From the NCBI GenBank assembly GCA_937975745.1, contig CALJUK010000775.1:1-9367 (forward strand): a DNA stretch of 9,367 nt, in the 5' to 3' direction. Positions 7,259 through 9,367 of the stretch are shown in pieces. This stretch comes from an uncultured Planctomycetaceae bacterium (lineage in GTDB: Bacteria; Planctomycetota; Planctomycetia; Planctomycetales; Planctomycetaceae). Positions within the stretch are counted from its first letter, which is position 1; each line of letters begins with the position of its first letter. Made by a program: the position numbers and the translations under genes. The notes beneath the pieces are model-generated. The model was not told the DNA's origin and did no database searches. It worked only from the letters and a program-made list of their open reading frames with translations.

Positions 7259-8235
7259 ATTCGGCGTCAAATGAACTCGCACGGGCAGTCGCGGAGGGCC
7301 CCAGTCTGCTGCCTCGGCTTCCATCCCGGCTGAGGCTCTTGTGCGCTGGCCCCCAAGAACCTTCGTGGGTCAACCTCACACTCAAACTCGACGCCGAGGG
7401 TTGCACCGAACCGCGATTCCGCTGGGTCAGCAATCCGCACAGTGTCCTCTCGGTGCTCCGCCAGGAGACGTTCGATTGCATTCTAATCAGCGATTTTCCA
7501 TCTCTTGAAGATCGGTTTGGACATACAGATGTCTGCTCGGTCGTTCGCGCGTTGCGTGCATCTGGAACGGATGAACCGGTCGTGCTCGTGACGGCCGTTG
7601 CGGCCGATGCACTCTACCGGTTCGCCTGCGAATTCTCTTGCGACACGGTCGTGTCTCGCCATGGCTGGGATTCAGCGGCTCTTGTTCCGGTGATCCGCCG
7701 CGCAATCGGGAATTCAGAATTGCTGCGGGAGAATCATCACCTGTCGGTGGCTCAGCGGCAGCGTCTGGTGCGGGAACGGGACGAGGCCGAGCAGTTGCTC
7801 AATCAGCAGCGGCTGATGCTGCACGACTTGAACGCTTCAAAACCAGCCGATATCGACGTCCAATCCGAGGCGCCTGCGGTCCGCCCGACCGATTCGCAGC
7901 AGACTGCTGTTCCGACGCCTGCCGAAGCAGATCGGCTCGACTGGGAACTGCCGCCCGAAGTGAACGAGTATTATCACGAGTTATTACGCACGTACGTCAT
8001 CATGGGGTCGGGCAGCCTGGGGGAAGAAATCGCCCGCCTGGCCGATTTGATGTCCGTGGCCGGCCTGCGCCCTCGTGAAGTCATGCGGCTGCATCTGAAC
8101 CGAGTTGAATCGGTTGTCCGGGGACTGGGAAGTCGTAGCACGCGGCATATCATGGCGCGGGCCGATCTGCTGGCCTTGGAACTGATGATGCACCTATGCG
8201 AGTGCTATCGAGTTTCCGCCCATCGGAACGGCTGA
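7255..8235 (+). CDS. KaiA-like protein: pseudo-receiver plus KaiA/RsbU-type helical domain
   Basis: This 326-residue protein has three parts. Residues about 25-153 look like a receiver domain without its chemistry: FDCILISDFPS has Ser where the phospho-Asp is expected, and VVSRHG has Arg where Lys is usual. KaiA has the comparable DCLIL in its pseudo-receiver. Residues about 155-192 are a charged coiled coil, followed by a Pro/Ala/Thr-rich linker (193-230). Residues 231-326 are helical and, from memory, align with the KaiA C-terminal domain with about two single-residue gaps: YYHELLRTY against YREIVLSY, EVMRLH against KVVEIH, and HLCECYR (313-319) against HLCEMYR. In cyanobacteria that domain dimerises and stimulates KaiC autophosphorylation. 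RsbU_N is a related fold, but no PP2C phosphatase is attached here. I chose ATG 7255, 11 nt after GGAG, over in-frame GTG 7243. No kaiB or kaiC is in the window. The fold assignment is fairly confident; clock function is unproven. Confidence 0.85.
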   Translation: MNSASNELARAVAEGPSLLPRLPSRLRLLCAGPQEPSWVNLTLKLDAEGCTEPRFRWVSNPHSVLSVLRQETFDCILISDFPSLEDRFGHTDVCSVVRALRASGTDEPVVLVTAVAADALYRFACEFSCDTVVSRHGWDSAALVPVIRRAIGNSELLRENHHLSVAQRQRLVRERDEAEQLLNQQRLMLHDLNASKPADIDVQSEAPAVRPTDSQQTAVPTPAEADRLDWELPPEVNEYYHELLRTYVIMGSGSLGEEIARLADLMSVAGLRPREVMRLHLNRVESVVRGLGSRSTRHIMARADLLALELMMHLCECYRVSAHRNG

Positions 8236-8531
8236 CGCTTGCCGATGGACTCTCCTCTGTTGTGACCGTATGGCCAGTTAGGGAGACGGCGAACCTGGGT
8301 CTCGCGCCGAGTGTCCTGTCCGGTAGTTCATGGAAATTCCGGTGGTCGGTTAACGACGTGTTTTCGTGTTGCGAAACAAAAAGTCACCTGCGACCAAACT
8401 GCAGAATAACGGATTTTCGGAAGATCCAGGGGCTGACAACGCACCAGCCCGCCAATCAGCCTCGAACGCCGCTTCGCCCTTCCGCCGCTGCCGTCCGACA
8501 CGCTGCTCTTGGGGAGAGACCGGGTCCGGGA

Positions 8532-8555
8532 CACCTCACCGGTTCACCTGACCGG
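8532..8555 (+). repeat. 13-bp-period direct repeat covering the -35 element
   Basis: CACCTCACCGG (8532-8542) and CACCTGACCGG (8545-8555) match at 10 of 11 bases with starts 13 bp apart. The same bases also give the inverted repeat CCGGT-N7-ACCGG (8539-8555). The block overlaps the predicted -35, where a repressor or activator could act. Regulatory use is inferred. Confidence 0.4.
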
Positions 8556-8571
8556 GACGGTGCGCTATAAT
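8543..8571 (+). promoter_or_regulatory. Sigma70-like promoter of the membrane protein gene
   Basis: TTCACC (8543-8548), 17 nt, then a perfect TATAAT (8566-8571). Transcription would start near 8578, giving a leader of about 74 nt before ATG 8652. It also implies that the ATG at 8576, in another frame, lies at or before the transcript start and is unlikely to be used. Confidence 0.6.
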
Positions 8572-8651
8572 CGCCATGACGGATTTTCGTCTGAAATCCG
8601 GGTTCCCGCGATCGACGACCCCGCAGCGCCCCCTTTTTATCTGGTTATCTC

Positions 8652-9367
8652 ATGGCGTCCGACATGAACGTTCGGCATCAGACACATCAGGGCTCCGATT
8701 CGGAAGTGGCCCATTTCTGTCCGCACGCGGGGCTGGTGAACGATTCCAACGAGCAATTCAACCATGTTTTGCGAACGCTGCTGATTCAGCGATTCAAACT
8801 GGTGGCGTTGATTCTTTTTGGGGCCTCCGCGGCGTTTCTCCTGCGAAGCGTAATGCTTACCGTGCGCGATAGCGAACACACGCAGGGGCCGCAACTGGCG
8901 CTGTTGTTGATGTCGCTGGTGATGGGAGCCATCGCGGCCGTGCTGCACTTTCGGCCGTGTATTTCTCTGCCGAAACTGCGTTGGCTGGAATTTGTCTTAT
9001 TCGGATTACCTGCGGCCGTGTTTAGTTACTTCCAATATCATCAGGCTTGCGATTGCACACTGACGACGGCAGCCCCCCTGGCGGCTGCGTTTCCGTCACG
9101 GTCGGCTGTCCCCTGGATTCTACTGATTAATCTCTACGCATTGTTCGTTCCCAACTCGCTCCGTAGAGCGGTGACCGTCGTGAGCGCGATGGCGGCCATC
9201 CCGTTGATCGGCGCCTTCCTCGTTGCCCGCGAACATCGGGTGTTTGCGGATACGATGATCCATGGCGGCGCCAGCGAACTGGTTCTGTGGCTGTGCATCG
9301 CATCGGTGACGGCAATTTACGCCTCCCATCGGTTGGGTGCTCTCCGCCGAGAGGTTTTTAACGCGCA
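8652..9367 (+). CDS. Six-helix membrane protein, 3' end outside window; possible membrane-anchored Ser/Thr kinase
   Basis: The frame stays open for 238 codons to the window edge. A soluble N-terminus of about 45 residues, with several His and Cys, is followed by six hydrophobic segments near 48-68, 80-99, 109-127, 153-170, 173-191 and 208-226. It ends in a basic juxtamembrane stretch, SHRLGALRREVFNA. Planctomycete membrane-bound PknB-type Ser/Thr kinases that I recall have such a six-helix N-terminal half and a similar Arg-rich joint leading into a glycine-loop kinase domain. No kinase motif is inside the window, so this is an inference from architecture. A His-kinase, cyclase or phosphatase output is also possible. 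The ATG at 8652 has no clear Shine-Dalgarno; ATG 8664 is an alternative. A good promoter lies about 74 nt upstream. It is the next gene after the KaiA-like gene, but has its own promoter. Confidence 0.8.
   Translation, partial: MASDMNVRHQTHQGSDSEVAHFCPHAGLVNDSNEQFNHVLRTLLIQRFKLVALILFGASAAFLLRSVMLTVRDSEHTQGPQLALLLMSLVMGAIAAVLHFRPCISLPKLRWLEFVLFGLPAAVFSYFQYHQACDCTLTTAAPLAAAFPSRSAVPWILLINLYALFVPNSLRRAVTVVSAMAAIPLIGAFLVAREHRVFADTMIHGGASELVLWLCIASVTAIYASHRLGALRREVFNA

Larger units (their letters stand above)
8236..8651 (+). other. Intergenic region before the membrane protein, no gene
   Basis: This stretch of about 415 bp has only short frames without domains or ribosome binding sites. It holds a weak bulged hairpin (GTTTTCG / CGAAAC near 8359-8381), the direct repeat at 8532-8555 and the promoter at 8543-8571. 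The hairpin lacks a stable GC stem and is not a convincing terminator for the KaiA-like gene. Confidence 0.6.

Noticed and set aside
8576..8872. Open frame of 98 codons starting at the ATG just after TATAAT
   Set aside because: Its ATG sits at the predicted transcription start, the product is not membrane-like or domain-like, and it overlaps the long six-helix frame from 8652.

Overview
The window is GC-rich, densely coded bacterial DNA and reads as a chromosomal segment of a Planctomycetota member. The evidence for that lineage is indirect. RseP is unusually long with four PDZ-like modules, FtsH is of a type I associate with this phylum, Shine-Dalgarno sequences are missing or weak on several genes, and a membrane protein at the right edge resembles the N-terminal half of planctomycete membrane-anchored Ser/Thr kinases. 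No taxonomic marker is present, so this is an inference. I see no tRNA, rRNA, CRISPR array, insertion sequence or transposase.

Left part, minus strand (66-3754): dxr (MEP isoprenoid pathway) overlaps rseP (site-2 intramembrane zinc protease) by 19 bp. A small two-helix membrane protein of unknown function follows 105 bp downstream. This looks like one transcription unit, probably started by a sigma70-like promoter at 3830-3858. Centre, plus strand (4292-6355): ftsH, the membrane AAA+ zinc protease, diverges from dxr across a gap of about 540 bp. That gap has no credible gene but contains a perfect 10-bp inverted repeat (4109-4118 / 4147-4156). Two membrane quality-control proteases, RseP and FtsH, therefore flank one control region. 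A convergent EVE-domain gene (6470-6985, minus) follows.

Right part, plus strand (7127-9367): a near-consensus promoter (TTGACA, 18 bp, TATAAG) drives the most interesting gene of the window (7255-8235). Its product has a degenerate receiver domain, a coiled-coil linker and a C-terminal helical domain. It resembles, in both order and sequence, KaiA, the cyanobacterial clock activator of KaiC, and more distantly the RsbU N-terminal domain. It ends in HLCECYR where KaiA has HLCEMYR. KaiA is regarded as cyanobacterial, so a KaiA-like protein here would be notable. A second good promoter (TTCACC, 17 bp, TATAAT), with a 13-bp-period direct repeat over its -35, precedes a six-helix membrane protein cut off by the window edge. 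That protein may be the N-terminal half of a membrane-bound Ser/Thr protein kinase.
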